Shown: positions 46,899-58,870 of the stretch, piece after piece
Numbering within the stretch: position 1 is the first letter of the stretch
Layout: the number at the start of each line of letters is the position of its first letter
Source of the DNA: Trichosphaerium sp. ATCC 40318
Lineage: Eukaryota; Discosea; Flabellinia; Trichosidae
DNA: 64,000 nucleotides
Assembly (NCBI GenBank): GCA_038496445.1
Contig: JALMLS010000165.1
Location: forward strand, 1-64,000
Direction of reading: 5' to 3'
Notes under the pieces: model-generated
Seen by the model: only the letters and a program-made list of their open reading frames with translations
Databases searched by the model: none
What the model was told of the DNA's origin: nothing
Made by a program: the position numbers and the translations under genes

Positions 46899-49800
46899 AT
46901 GGCAACGTGTCGTAATACTTTGTATATGATACTATGCCTCTGTTTTTTTGTATCCGGCTGTGTTTCCCTCCGAAATATTACAGTCGGTATGTCCACGTGG
47001 ATTTTTTTTTTTCTGTTTTAGTAGATGATTTCTTTACTTTTTATGTAGCTGTTGTCTTTAGTTGGACGCCGGAAAAAAACTTTGAATTCGTCTCTGAAAT
47101 GCGGTACAGTTTTTTTTGTTTACCTTGAGAATCAAAGTTCGCTAAAAAGCCACTTCTAAAGATAGACTTTTCTCGCTCTTAGTATACTTATTTCTAATTT
47201 TGGTTGTAGCATACTGTTTAATTACTTTGAAAACTGGATGATAAATAGTAATAAACTCATTGATATAAATGGAGAAAAGGTTGGACTACGATTTATGTGC
47301 GGCATTGTTTTTTTTTCCAAAAAGTCAAAAAAGAGCTTTTCCCTTTTTTGAGCTTACGTTGTTGACCATTTATAGGATATACAAAAACGGATATGATAAT
47401 CAAACTCTCATTAACGAACTTTATACAGAATTATTAGATGATCCTTCAGTGTCATTCATAATTGGTCCAAAGTCTTCTCAAACTGCAGATATTTTAACAA
47501 TGACAGAAAAACGAGGACGATTTTTAGGTACTTTTAACCGGTGTTTGTGCCACTATTCTTTCTGAGTGTTGCTTAGTGAGCGTTGGAAACTCAGTAAATG
47601 CAGTTTTTGCTGGTAGTACTCGTGCATTATCCGTAGGAGCTGCAGCAGAAAACTCTTTCCTTACATCTCTACCCTCTTTACGTGTTGCTGGTATTAAGAC
47701 CATTTCAATTTTTACTGGAGAAAAACATGATTTCCTGGCTGATAGGTAATAACACTTCAGCTTATCTGAGCGTCTCTTTGTGACCTAATATCCTATTAGA
47801 TGTAGATCTAAGATATTCAGAAACGAGCTAGATATCCAAGGATTCAAAATTAAAGGAGACTATACACTCTCAAAACGCACGTGCTTTTAATCAATATGTT
47901 TGTTTTATTCAAATAATGTTTAGTACCCATTTCTCCGTATCTCTATTTCAGAAAGCCTTTCTCTGAACTCCCCAAAGAATTTCGTGACAATGTCACCGAA
48001 ACCACTCGTCTAGCAATTGAGACTGACTCTGATGCTTGGTACACATAACTTTATATTATATTTATATTGACATTCTAGGATTGTTTGTACTGCAGCTATT
48101 GATACTATTGGTTTAATTATGAACACAACACGTGAATTAGATTACACTCCAAGATATATGACAGGTCCAGAGTATTCTCCACTCTATCATGATCTTTTTG
48201 ATAATGATTTATGGCAATACGTATCAACAAATGCTCAGTACCATACTTCTATGGCTTTTCCAGCGACGAGAGAACTTGGAACATGGCAGTCTTTCACAGC
48301 CGCTGTAACAGAGCTAAACGGTGGTAAGGCACTTGATTTCCAAACTCCTTACTATGCTGCATTATTTGTTATGTATAAACAAGCTATTGAGAACGCAATT
48401 GCAACGTATGGTTCTTCAGTTGTGGTTAGTCCTTTTTTATTATGTGTTTTAATATGTTGAGTTCTAACTCTTTTTTTCCCTATCAGCTTGATGAAAACTC
48501 CAAGATTCAACTCTCCGGTGTTAACACTACACTTGGTAGTTGTGGTGATACTAAAGTAAGCGTTTTGGCTAGCAGTAGAGATGGTAACAATTTTTTTAGA
48601 TTGACGATGTTGTATACAACTATTTGTTTCGTTTAAAAGTTGCAACAGTCTCTGGTCAGTATTCATGGAATTCTAATTCTGTACAACAACGTGATTGGTT
48701 ACATATCCAAATACAAAAGAAAGGAGAAGGGACGTTAATAGGTACACTTTGAAACAACCTATGCTCGCAGCACTCTTTTTTCTTACTTTTCTTTCACTAT
48801 TACTGTTTGTTTTGTTTCTTGCTCACTACCGTTTTCTAGGACCACAACAAACTAAAGAAAGCGATTTAATCTATCCTATGCCTAAATGGCATGAGCGTAT
48901 TTTCAAAGTAGAGTATGGTACTAACAAATACAATCCAAAAAAAAAAAGGTTTGTTGCTGATTTTTTCTGTCTATTAAGGTCACTGGTCCGAGATTCTTGT
49001 TACTGTAGTTGCCATTGGTTTGTTTACCATAAACATTGGTTGGGCTATTTTCTTGACGTTGAACTTAAAAGATAAGAAAGTCAAGGCACGTGCCACAGAC
49101 TTCTACGTCCACTGTTGCACTTTTTTTTTTGACGTTTGTTAGGCTTCTTCTCCTCTATTTATGGGTCTCATGCTTATCGGAAGTTCAATACTATACGCTT
49201 CTGTATTTGCAATAATGCCTAATCTTGTATCAACAACTACGTGTACTATAATGCCATGGCTTGTTGATCTTGGTTTCATCCTTCTCTTTGGGTATGTCTT
49301 TTTGTTTTTTTGAGTTCTTTTTGTCTCACTTATATAGACCGCTGCTTGCAAAGACTTTACGGATAGATAGATTATTTAGTAACAAGACACCTACAGTATT
49401 TTTAATAAGTGATAAAGTTGTGATGATTTGGGTTGCATTGCTTGTTTTTGCTCAAGTTAGTTTATTGGCTATTCTGGTACAACTCTACTATTGACTTGTT
49501 GAGCTAATCCAACTTTTCTATAGACCGCTGTGGGTAAACCTGAAACTACTATGATTGTAATAGACGCTATTAGAGTTTATCAAAACTACTGGAGTTGCTC
49601 AGCACAGTCAGGATACACAATTATTTTGTATGTCATTTGTGCTGCAAATGTACGTTTCATTACATGTCAACATGTGTCTCTACCTGGCAGTTTTTGTTCT
49701 ATGTAGTAAAATCTAATTACGTGTAGGGATTGATATTACTTGTTTGTAGTATTGTAGCATTCAGAGTGAGGTTGATTCCAATTAAGAAGTTCAATGAGTC

Positions 49801-49936
49801 AAAGATTATCTTCTTTACTGTTTACAATGTTACTTTCTTTGCGCTCCTTAGTTTTGCTCTTGCAGTATCTTCAATTGATAGATTCACAAGATTCGTACTT
49901 GTATCAATGTTCATATTGGTTGGATCAGGCACGTGA
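46899..49936 (+). CDS. Family-3 (GABA-B-like) G-protein-coupled receptor
   Basis: The N-terminus MATCRNTLYMILCLCFF is a signal peptide ending near SGCVSLRNITV. The extracellular part follows the ANF-receptor/periplasmic-binding fold: MIYKNGYDNQTLINELYTEL, SVSFIIGPKSSQTADILTM, FAGSTRALSVGAAAENSF, then IDTIGLIMNTTRELDYTPRY. The seven-helix part includes the highly typical ASSPLFMGLMLIGSSILY, TTTCTIMPWLVDLGFILLFG and the segment with RPLLAKTLRIDRLFSNK before TM5. The last helices end KFNESKIIFFTVYNVTFFAL to FVLVSMFILVGSGT. Such receptors occur in Dictyostelium (Grl family) and animals and sense small ligands. The cytoplasmic tail is very short, and the stop codon lies inside a GGCACGTGA word. 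Confidence 0.82.
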
Positions 49937-50488
49937 CCAAAATTAATCAACTGTCAATATCAGTTCGTTTCAAATTGACATGAAGCTGATTTCTCGTCTA
50001 CAGCCATAACTGTCAATTCTATATTTATACATAAGACACGCCTTGGAGAGTTTATGGATACAGTTGGAACCACAGCTAGGAATTCGACCATGAGCTTTAG
50101 GTACCTTATACATTTTTTTCATAGTATACTTATGTGAATTAGCGATCACAGCGCTATGCCTGCTGCAAGTAGTGTAAACCAGACAATGAACAATCATGTA
50201 ACGCAGCCTATACCTTAGACTGAATATATCTTGTATAATTACAAACCAATCTGGTTTGATTTAATTGACTGTTAGTTTTGTTTTAGTCGAATATTCTACT
50301 TCAGCTAAACACCTTGTTGGTTATGTACAGTTGGAAATGATTTTCATAGCTGTGTTTTAGACTTCCTAGTGGTCGTAATAGGTGTAGTTAATGGATGTGC
50401 GATGAATGTTTTATTGTTTAATGTTGTGTGAAGTTGACCTTGTATTCACAAAGTTTTATCATTTTATTGTGTTTGACATTGTAAATAT
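49937..50488. other. Intergenic leading into the right inverted-repeat arm
   Basis: No gene seen. Similarity to the left arm starts near 50404. Confidence 0.45.
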
Positions 50489-53400
50489 TTACACCATGTT
50501 CACGTATCTTGTAGATTTTCTCATTTTCTGTTTTGATTTCATTTTTTTGTAAGCTACCACAATATACATTGCAACAATATCCTTTGTAAACAACAGTAAG
50601 AAACAAAGAAACTTAAAAGTTTAAAAAAAAACTTGAAAAAAACCAATTCCTCACCACAATAAGCTCCAGCGCAGCTATGATCAAACAGTATATCCACTGC
50701 TTCCAGTCTATAGAACAATTGAGAATAAATTAAAAATATGTAAACTCACCGAGAGACACTACTTGAAGTGCTTTGCTGCCAAATTGAATAATAATAGCTT
50801 GTAAAATAGCAACTGTTGTAAATGCAAAAACAATCTTCCAGTTATCATAAAATCGAATCAAAACATTATCTAAAATACCCTGAGTAAGTACAGCAACATA
50901 TTGAGTGGATACAAATACCTGGAACAAGGCGTTTGGCATTGAACATGTTAAACAATTGACAGAATACAATAAAGTTAAATACAAGAGTTGAATTCAACTC
51001 TTTCTCTTTCAGCGACTCTTTTTCAATGTCATTGTAAATCCAAGGAAGTGCTGATGAGCCCCAAAACAATGTAAAGTACGTGAAAAATACTTGATAGATT
51101 GTATGGAACCCAATAAAAATCCACATGCTACAACAGAATGGTAAGCACTTTTCTTCTTTTTTTTTTTGAATTTGAAAACAAAATACCTGAAAGTGAATAA
51201 CTTTGGTTTAAACTTTGACAGTTTCTTTGGCGCTTTTTCGGACGCAAAACCCATGGCTGCTAATGAATTTATACCCAATAGTATCCATAATAAGTGAATA
51301 GCTTTTAAAGGACTTAAACCTTGCCCTAAAGAGCCCAACATCACCAAGACACCACAAACAAGATACACTGTAAAAGAAGAAAAAAGTCAGAAAAAAACAA
51401 GATTAATCGTGATCTGAAGCCAGAAACAACATTAATACTTATACATACCTGTGACCTCGTATTGCGTAATCTTGGATATAGAATCATAAACATTATGTGA
51501 AAAGATCATGGCACGTGTAAATGAGTTAAAGTCAGTGATATACATATCACTGGCTTCTCTTGCCGTAGCTGAACTGTTCATTGTCATACAAACGCCAACA
51601 TCTGAAGTATACAGCATTGGCGCATCATTAGTACCGTCTCCTAAACATGCAACAATATGACGATTTTTTCTGAGATTTGCAACATAACGATCCTTGGTTC
51701 TAGGAGTAGCTCTACAGATGACTTGAAAATCTTTTGATTTTTGTTCACTTTCTTCAAGGTTGTCATAATCTCTCCCTTAAAATACTATTAGAGACATAGA
51801 TCAATGTATCTTAGAGTTTGTTGGCTACCTTGGATTATTTCTCCGTCTGTGAGAATACCACATTCTGTAGCAATAACTTTTGCAGTAATCTGGTTATCAC
51901 CTGTAACCATTGTAACATCTATGCCTGCACCAATCCACTCTTCTATATTCTAAGTATATCAATGAGTTAGCAGATATTATCGTCTTTGATGAATAAAGTG
52001 TGCCTCTGTAGCAGTTGGTCTTAGAGAGTCTGCAAACCCAAAAATCCCAAGGTGAACTAATCCATTACAAATACCATAAATTTCTGATGCCGAAGTTCCT
52101 GAACCTATAACTTTGCCAATATTGCTTGTGGCTGGAATATCTTTGAATCCAATAGCTATTGCCCTTAAACCTTCAGCGTACTAATAAGGTGTCAGGTTTG
52201 AAGACAAAGACAAAGAGTAATAGAACAAACTTACCTCATCTAATTTCTTTTCAACTTTTTCTTTGTACTTATCACTAATACCAACACAAACGATAGTATC
52301 GTGTTTAGTCTTTGATTTTACCATTTTCGTGCTTAATTTCATGACGCTATCTGGAGAACCTTTGCAGTACAACCGATATCCATTAACCGTCTTAACAATG
52401 ACACTTTCGTATTTTTTCATGCTAGAAAAAAAAAGACTCAACAAAGTTGTCACAAGAGAGAGACCATGTCGTACCGGGAAAATGGGATTTTGTCTACAAC
52501 TACAGCTTCACCTCTTATATTTTCATAGTCAAAACCTAGCGATTGGATATGTAATAACAAACCACAATCAGTATTAACTCCATGGTACTCAGTTTGTCCA
52601 TTTGGTAGAAAGGTTATATAGCCATCACAAGTAACAGCGACGCATTCTGCTATGTATGACATGATTGATTTCTTCCTTTCATCCGGAAGGGTATCTTTGG
52701 TATAAGATCCTGCCAAGTACGTCTTGCGTACAATCATTTGATTGTGTGTGAGGGTTCCTGTTTTATCAGCAACAATCTTTGTTATTTGGGCTAAATCTTT
52801 GAAACTCATAAAGTTACTTATTAGTACAGTTGGAGGCAACTTTGCTATGTTTGCCGCCAATACTAAAGCCACTGCTGAATAAATACCTAATCATCATCAG
52901 TTAGTTATTCTTAGGTATGTATTGCATGTATAAATTATTGTGCAACAAGGGTGGGTACCTTCTGGGAGAGTGACAACGATGATTGTTAAAAAAAATATGA
53001 AAAAATTTGAAATTGTAACCAAATCTGCGTTCCGCCATAGGTCGTTATTAGTACTGTACTTTACTACGGACCATCTAGGTATAACATAAGTAAATCTATG
53101 TGGTTAATTGCAGTTGTAATTACCGTATGAGCAGACATGTAATCGCAACAATAGCTACAACGATTCCGAATTTGTACGTATACACTGGTAGTGCAGTTAA
53201 GGTTGGACTCAGTTCAGTATCGTTAGGGTCAAGGTTCTCTTCTATCGAATCGAGTAACGCTGCCCTCCTTGTATTTGAACCTACAGCTACTACGAGCACC
53301 GATCCATAGCCATTGAAAACGTTGCACCCATGGAAAGCTATAGGTGAAGAATCACCTTTTCGTACAGGACTAGGCTCTCCTGTCATTGCGCTTTCATCAC

Positions 53401-54672
53401 AATACATATCATTTGAGGATAGGACCACTCCATCTACGCACATGGTTATTATACAGAAAAGACACTGGGCCACTTTACCAACAGGAATTTTATCACCTCC
53501 ATTAAGAAGCAGAACATCTCCTACAAGAAGGCTTTCCTCGTCTATCAGTTTTTTGCTTCCACCTCGCATTACTGTGTATCGACTTGTGTTAAGACGTGTT
53601 GTTGGGATCTTCTGGCACTTTAAGGCGGTCATATAACGTGATATAGTATTCGCCAACAAGATAAGAATAGCTACAACAAACAGTTACCAAAGGTTCAAAA
53701 AAAACACAAAAAACACAAAAAAAATCTCAAAAATGGTACAAAAAAAATCACGTGCCAACAAATAAAATTACGGCACTTTCCATCCAATCTGTGCGTTTAT
53801 TTTCACCGAATATTAACGCGACAATCTATTAGTGTGTCAGGTAATTTATTAAAAATGGCCATCTACTCCGTACGCTTGAAGCGGCACAAACCAGAGCAAG
53901 AATTATCTAAACAGAATAAAACAGGGCGTCAATGAGGCTACAACGCACCAAACACACGTCAAAATGCACTTTACAAATAAAATTAATAAAAGAAGGCCTT
54001 GGAGGTGGTTTTGGAATGTTCTCACCGTATCTAGTGGAGTTACAGAAAACGTGTTATTTTTACCAATAAAAAAAAATAAAAAGATACGTTTTACGCCTTT
54101 CGTCGTAATCAGGGCCTTCACTATCAGGTAAACCGTTTAATGGATCAGTTTTCAAAAGCTCCGCTAGTTTCTTAGCTCCACCTAGTTTTTCGAGGGTGTT
54201 ATCGCCTAAACAAGTTATAAAAACGTTCCGTATTAGTACAATAACCGTACTGATGTTGTTCGTAACTAGATCGCATAACTGCTTTGCTGTTAATTCAAAC
54301 CCCTCATTGAGGGTCACGAGAGGCTCCATGAAATCGTGATATAAACGAATAACCGACTAAGGTTAAGTCATTAGCCGTACAGTCTTTTTGCAGATTGTGT
54401 CGTAAAATTATAAGGGAATGGTTATTTTTAGGCATTCAGCTAACAAGTAAGAAAAACAATTTCAGAAAAAAATAACTGCAAATACTATAGTATAAAATAA
54501 CTATTACTATATTCTTGGGAGTCAACTCCGCATTGGAGCGGGTGTAGTTCAATGGAAATGGCCTTCGTGTCAGTCACCTTTAGCGAAAAAACAATTAAAG
54601 TAGATTGATTTTTTTGTGTATTTCCTTTCCATAAAACAAAAAAAACAACTAGTTTCAGTTGTACTACTTTGG
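50404..54672. repeat. Right arm of a large inverted repeat
   Basis: Reverse complement of 29129-33650. It carries the second ATPase gene in the opposite orientation. About 16.8 kb of single-copy DNA separates the inner edges. The right outer edge (gtttcagttgtactacttt at about 54652-54670) pairs with the left outer edge. Confidence 0.85.
50489..54329 (-). CDS. PMCA-like P2B P-type ATPase, copy 2 (consensus motifs kept)
   Basis: Starts MEPLVTLNEGFELTAKQ. The N-terminal region reads NTLEKLGGAKKLAELLKTD, like the PMCA N-terminal helix. Core motifs: CDESAMTGEPSPV, LPEG in M4, DKTGTLTHNQM, YCKGSPDS, MVTGDNQITAKVIA, GDGTNDAPML and EASDMYITDFNSF. The intron phases are the same as in copy 1. The catalytic cytoplasmic motifs are all intact, so it should form the phospho-intermediate and hydrolyse ATP. 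M6 reads LLWILLGINSLAAMGF, where Ca2+-ATPases have W-V-N-L-I-M-D, so two usual Ca2+ ligands are absent in both copies. The substrate may therefore not be Ca2+. Short basic tail without an obvious calmodulin site. The protein sits in a plasma or vacuolar membrane. Confidence 0.85.
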
Positions 54673-55674
54673 ATTTGCCCTGAAATAACGTTATTCTATT
54701 GTAACATTAAGCTTACTGTTTAAACAGCCGCTCCAGATTAGTATCACACGTGATTTTCTGTTGGAATGCTCACGTGAAGAAATCCACAACGATACGCTAA
54801 TGGTATAGCTATAGAGTTGCAAAAGGCTAACTATGTTCACAAGTTGTCCCAAAAAATCAGGAGTAGTGCTAACACAAAATAGCATTATTTCATGTCAAAT
54901 CCTCCTAGCCGAATTATCATTTTTAGATTACAAGATATATATCGCGACAACTACGCTTACTTAATTATGAAGGTCAGTCTTATACCTTCTCTTAAATAGT
55001 TCAGACCGGCGACGATAAACCAAACAAGCGGAAAAACTCAGCTCGTGACGTACCAAACTATACTACTTTTTGTGAAATTTCACAATAGGTTTCGGGTTCT
55101 ATTCCTAAGCAAACACGTTTTGGCCGTCTTAAAAGACAACTGTATCACAAAAATAGAGACAAAAAGGTCAAAAAAACCCTACAAACTTGAAGTCATTTGA
55201 AGCTGATACCAATAAGTACGTCATTGCTCCATTAATAGTCATAGGTAGTACACCTATAAACTCAAACTGAGCACAATCTATTGAAGGAGGGATAGGATGC
55301 AGTTGACCAAATGTAAGAGTGATGAGGGGGAGTTGCATTGATGGGATGTAATGGGAATAATGGTTTGGCCAGTGGAGAGTTGTACAATTTTGTGAAAAGA
55401 CCAAATAGATGAACTTTTTAGGGACAGTTTTTATTCCTAAAAGATACTACTTGTACAAAACTACAAATCAAAAAATACTCTTGCAACCCTAACCAATACA
55501 GAGGTGAGCTGGAGTTTACGCATAATCCCCTTTTGTTTTTTTTGCACATGTCGTTTAATAAGCAGGAGAGATTAGTGATAAAAAAGATAGGTGTAACCTG
55601 TATCTTATGTCAAAGAACAAAAAGAACATGGTAAGATGTAGGGCATTTGCTGGTACAATATTTATTGCTAAGTT
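54673..55674. other. Intergenic with one possible exon
   Basis: A minus-strand frame (55168-55404) contains LPLITLTFGQLHPIPPS and INGAMTYLLVSASNDFKF and ends at a possible donor (gtaggg). No partner exon could be placed, so it is only a candidate. Two CACGTG sites lie close together near 54746 and 54770. Confidence 0.3.
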
Positions 55675-56800
55675 TCAAATTAAAAAATAGTCTGGAATCT
55701 CATCTACATGCACACCTCTTTCTTCGAGAGTAGCAATGAATTCACGTGAGAAGCTTCCTTGTAATAGACGGATATTATGCAAGCTAGCTAATGATTCAAT
55801 TCCTTTTTCTGTGATATTTGGACAATCAACCAGGTTAATCTCTTTGACACCTGAAAGATGACTGAGCCACTTATCTGTTACGTTTACATTACGAGACAGA
55901 TTGATTGAATGCACACCAGTAAGACTTTTCATACACGATACAGTGATTCCTTTACAACCTGACAGAGCTATTTTCTTCACACCTTTCAATCTTGAAATAC
56001 CTTCATCTGTGATGAGATCACATTCACTCAATCTTATGGTATGTGCACCTGCGAGGGCTGAAATTCCTTCATCTGTGATGAGTGGGCACGCACATAGATC
56101 TATGTTATGTACACCAGCAAGCGCTGAAATACCTTCGTCTGTGATGCATTGACGTCCACACAGATTTATGGTGTGTACACCAGCGAGTGCTGAAACACCT
56201 TTGTCCGTTACATTGGCAAGCCTTAAATCTATGGTGTGTACACCCCCCAATTTAGAAATACCTTCATCTGTCACTGATCTGTTGTGGAACAAACTTATGG
56301 TATGAACGCCCGCTGCAGCTGAAACAACTCCATCTGCCATACTGTCTCCCAGACAGATATATTTGAGGTGCTTGGTAAGTGGTAGTAAACCCACTTCTGT
56401 TACTGCTGTACATCTAGACAATGACAAGCGACGTATACCACAAATATACTTCAATCCTACATCTGTGAGGTTGCCGTTGTCACGAATTCCGAGCGAGTCA
56501 ACACCCGCAAGAAGTGCGACTTCAAAATCTGTTCCCCAACCTTGCATCTCAATATGGGTGTTTTTTAGAAGAGGACTTCCACAAAGACGAGCACAACATG
56601 CACTAGATCGAAGTACGATAAAATCGTATCCAACGTGATGGTGAATAACGTTTGATAAACGGTTACAGGTGAGATACTTGAAATCTATCAGAGCGGTCCA
56701 CAAACTCTAGCATATAAGCGATTATCTCTGTTGGTACTTCTAATAGGTTGGGTTCATCTATCACCTTGTTTGGTCCTGCATATGCTGTTTTAGAACGCAT
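55675..56800 (-). CDS. F-box / leucine-rich repeat protein
   Basis: Exon 1 (ATG at 56798-56800, MRSKTAYAGPNKVIDEPN) contains an F-box: LLEVPTEIIAYMLEFVDRSD then RFQVSHLACCARLCGSP across an intron (gtaaccg...gatctag). Exon 2 carries about ten LRR units of 22-25 residues such as LAGVHTINL, CITDEGISALAG, LITDEGISRLKG and NITEKGIESLAS, like the cysteine-containing LRRs of F-box proteins and of bacterial GALA-type effectors. The protein ends HVDEIPDYFLI, about 350 residues in all. Expected to recruit substrates to an SCF ubiquitin ligase. The intron is required: an apparent ATG at 56703 lies downstream of it and would lose the F-box. A one-repeat fragment of a relative is at 22083. Confidence 0.8.
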
Positions 56801-57099
56801 TCTGGCTGATGAGTGGCTTTATTTAAGATGCTGTTGAAAAATAATAAAAACCTAATCAATCAAGGTTCTTGCCTTTTCTTTGGCTCAGATTCAGCTCCTG
56901 GTCCTTAAGCTTCCAGAAGTAGCTGTAACAGTTTGAACCTAATGACTACAGCTAATATAGGATACGACTCTCGAACGGGAAGAATTTATTATGGAGTCAA
57001 ACAAAGGTCACTCAGCTACGTTGATTGATCACTATTTAATTTGAATTGGGTTTTTTTTTGTTCTTTCATCGCGTTTAACGTGTATGCTATACTCTCAAC

Positions 57100-57860
57100 C
57101 TCACTGATTTGAATGTACCATCTTTATACCACTCAGCCTTTACTCCATCTACTTTATCATCCTTATAGTAGCACAGAAAACGTTGGTTTCCGTTTTTGTA
57201 ATATGCCTTAAATTTCCATGACGAATACCATTCTCATAAGCACGAAATGAGCGTAGTTTTCCGTCTTTGCACCGTTCAGTCCTTGTCCCATGTTTCGCTC
57301 GTTTGTGGTGTTGTTCAGTGAGTCTACACTTGCCATTATTACCAATGTTTCAATTCAACAGAGTCACCTCGCTTGTAGCCAGAAAGGCAATAGTTGCCAT
57401 TTTCGTACCATTCTTTAATACGTTTTGTAGTCCCTTTGTAATACACAGTACCACGCTTGCATCCACAGAAGCATACCATTTATTTGATTCAACACAATGA
57501 CCTCTATCATATGATTTTACACTAGGCTTTCCGCTGGCATGCCAAGTTTAATAATTCCCGTGCAGTTTACCATTTGTGTATGACATCATAGTCTGTAGGC
57601 TCCCATTCTCATACCTTGTCTCTTCAGGTCCATGTTTCTTTCCTTTGACATAGTGTACCTTGGTTTCAAGCCTACCATTACTGTACCATTTTTTGTACAC
57701 TCCTTCCTCCTTCAAGTTTGCTGTTCATATACTTACACTTCTTCTCCATGTGACCATTATTATACCACGTTGCCTTCCTACAAGAACACCGTGATAATAG
57801 TATTCTCTAAGAACTATGACTACAACGCTTATACAGAAATGACAAGCTTTTGACATCGTG
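57100..57860 (-). pseudogene. Frameshifted YwqK/MORN-like repeat gene remnant
   Basis: The minus strand shows repeat pieces in shifting frames: HASGKPSVKSYDRGHCVE, KGTTKRIKEWYENGNYC, LSGYKRGDSVEL, RCKDGKLRSFRAYENGI and DDKVDGVKAEWYKDGTF. Frameshifts and stops interrupt it several times. It belongs to the same broad repeat class as the intact gene at 34735 but to a different subfamily (longer W-x-x-NG spacing, more Cys). Confidence 0.65.
57350..57454. repeat. 105-bp duplicated block, copy 1
   Basis: Nearly identical to 61406-61510, from tcaacagag to cacagtaccac. It encodes the KGTTKRIKEWYENGN repeat on the minus strand. The few differences are single bases. Confidence 0.85.
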
Positions 57861-58009
57861 TTGAGAGGTAAAAAACACCTGTCCTTAACAAAAATAGACT
57901 ATTTATGGAACCAACAAGCTTTTAGTCCAAAGCTATGAAAGTAACTTGCGCTCGTAGGATGGACAGTTACTCCCAATAGAATGAATAGGTTTTTTGGGTC
58001 ACGTCCTTG

Positions 58010-58640
58010 CGATGTTTCAGCGAGAGCAACACCTGTAGCTGCGAGTCTCTTCCCAAACTTTCCAAACACCGCTTGAGCAGTCGCTAAACAAGCTGTTAGT
58101 CGGGATGCTGATTGCTCTGTTAGAACAGGCAGTGTACCTGGTGCGAGAGATTCCCATCTCCGTCACCCAGCTGGTGAAGTTCAAAGTGCAACTTAGATTC
58201 AGAATAAACACAATTCGGAGATACTCCATCGTAGTAGTAGACTGTATTCATGATACAGTTGTTGTAGTGCATTTTACTTACTCCAATACTTTTAAACTGG
58301 TTCTTAGGATTTGGCAGACCATTTACAAAGTCAACAATATGCTCTCCAGCTTGATGCCATGTGGTACTAGCTTCTACATAGTGTTTTAGATATCGTACTA
58401 TTTGCCTGTCATTGTTAGCTGTAGGCTAAAATGTACCTTCGTAGAATACTGTACAGCATAGATCACGGTGCTCCGGAGCATCCTCAAGTGTGATTTTGTT
58501 GGGTTGATTGTAATGGTGTACGTTCCTGGCTTTTGTAAGACTAGGGTTGCTTTTGTTGTTGTTTCCTCCATTCGCAAAGGTTTATTGTGGTTTGTGTGCT
58601 GCTTTTGCAGTTCTCTTTGGTTTTTTTCAGTTGCAAACAA
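58010..58640 (-). CDS. Unrecognised exons, gene integrity doubtful
   Basis: Two coding-like stretches on the minus strand. The first (about 58435-58600) includes TTKATLVLQKPGTYTITINP and VIYAVQYSTKVHFSLQL. The second (about 58195-58395) includes EASTTWHQAGEHIVDFVNGL and NCIMNTVYYYDGVSPNC. They look beta-rich and secreted-like, but no signal peptide or clean splice joins were found, and the downstream frame runs into stops near 58090-58130. I assign no family. It may be a gene fragment. Confidence 0.3.
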
Positions 58641-58870
58641 TGGTTCTCTAATTCAAATTAATGTCTGTTGAGTATTGTTCAGTGAAAAAAAGGCAAAAAT
58701 CTTTCACTGTAAAGTTTACAGAACTTGCTAGTTTTAGCTAATAGTTTTGTCAAAACACAATTACTTAGTTAATGGGTGGTAATATGTCCACCTATACGGT
58801 GGGTTATTTGTAAGTACGCATTTAGATAACTTTGTCTAACAATGATTTATTACGTGATCAATCCATTCAG

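Noticed and set aside
54530-54590. tRNA-like words (ggtgtagttcaatgg)
   Set aside because: No B-box or cloverleaf could be built, and the left arm has the corresponding sequence changed.
56703-56703. ATG as start of the LRR gene
   Set aside because: The upstream exon with a clear F-box joins in phase and gives a better N-terminus.
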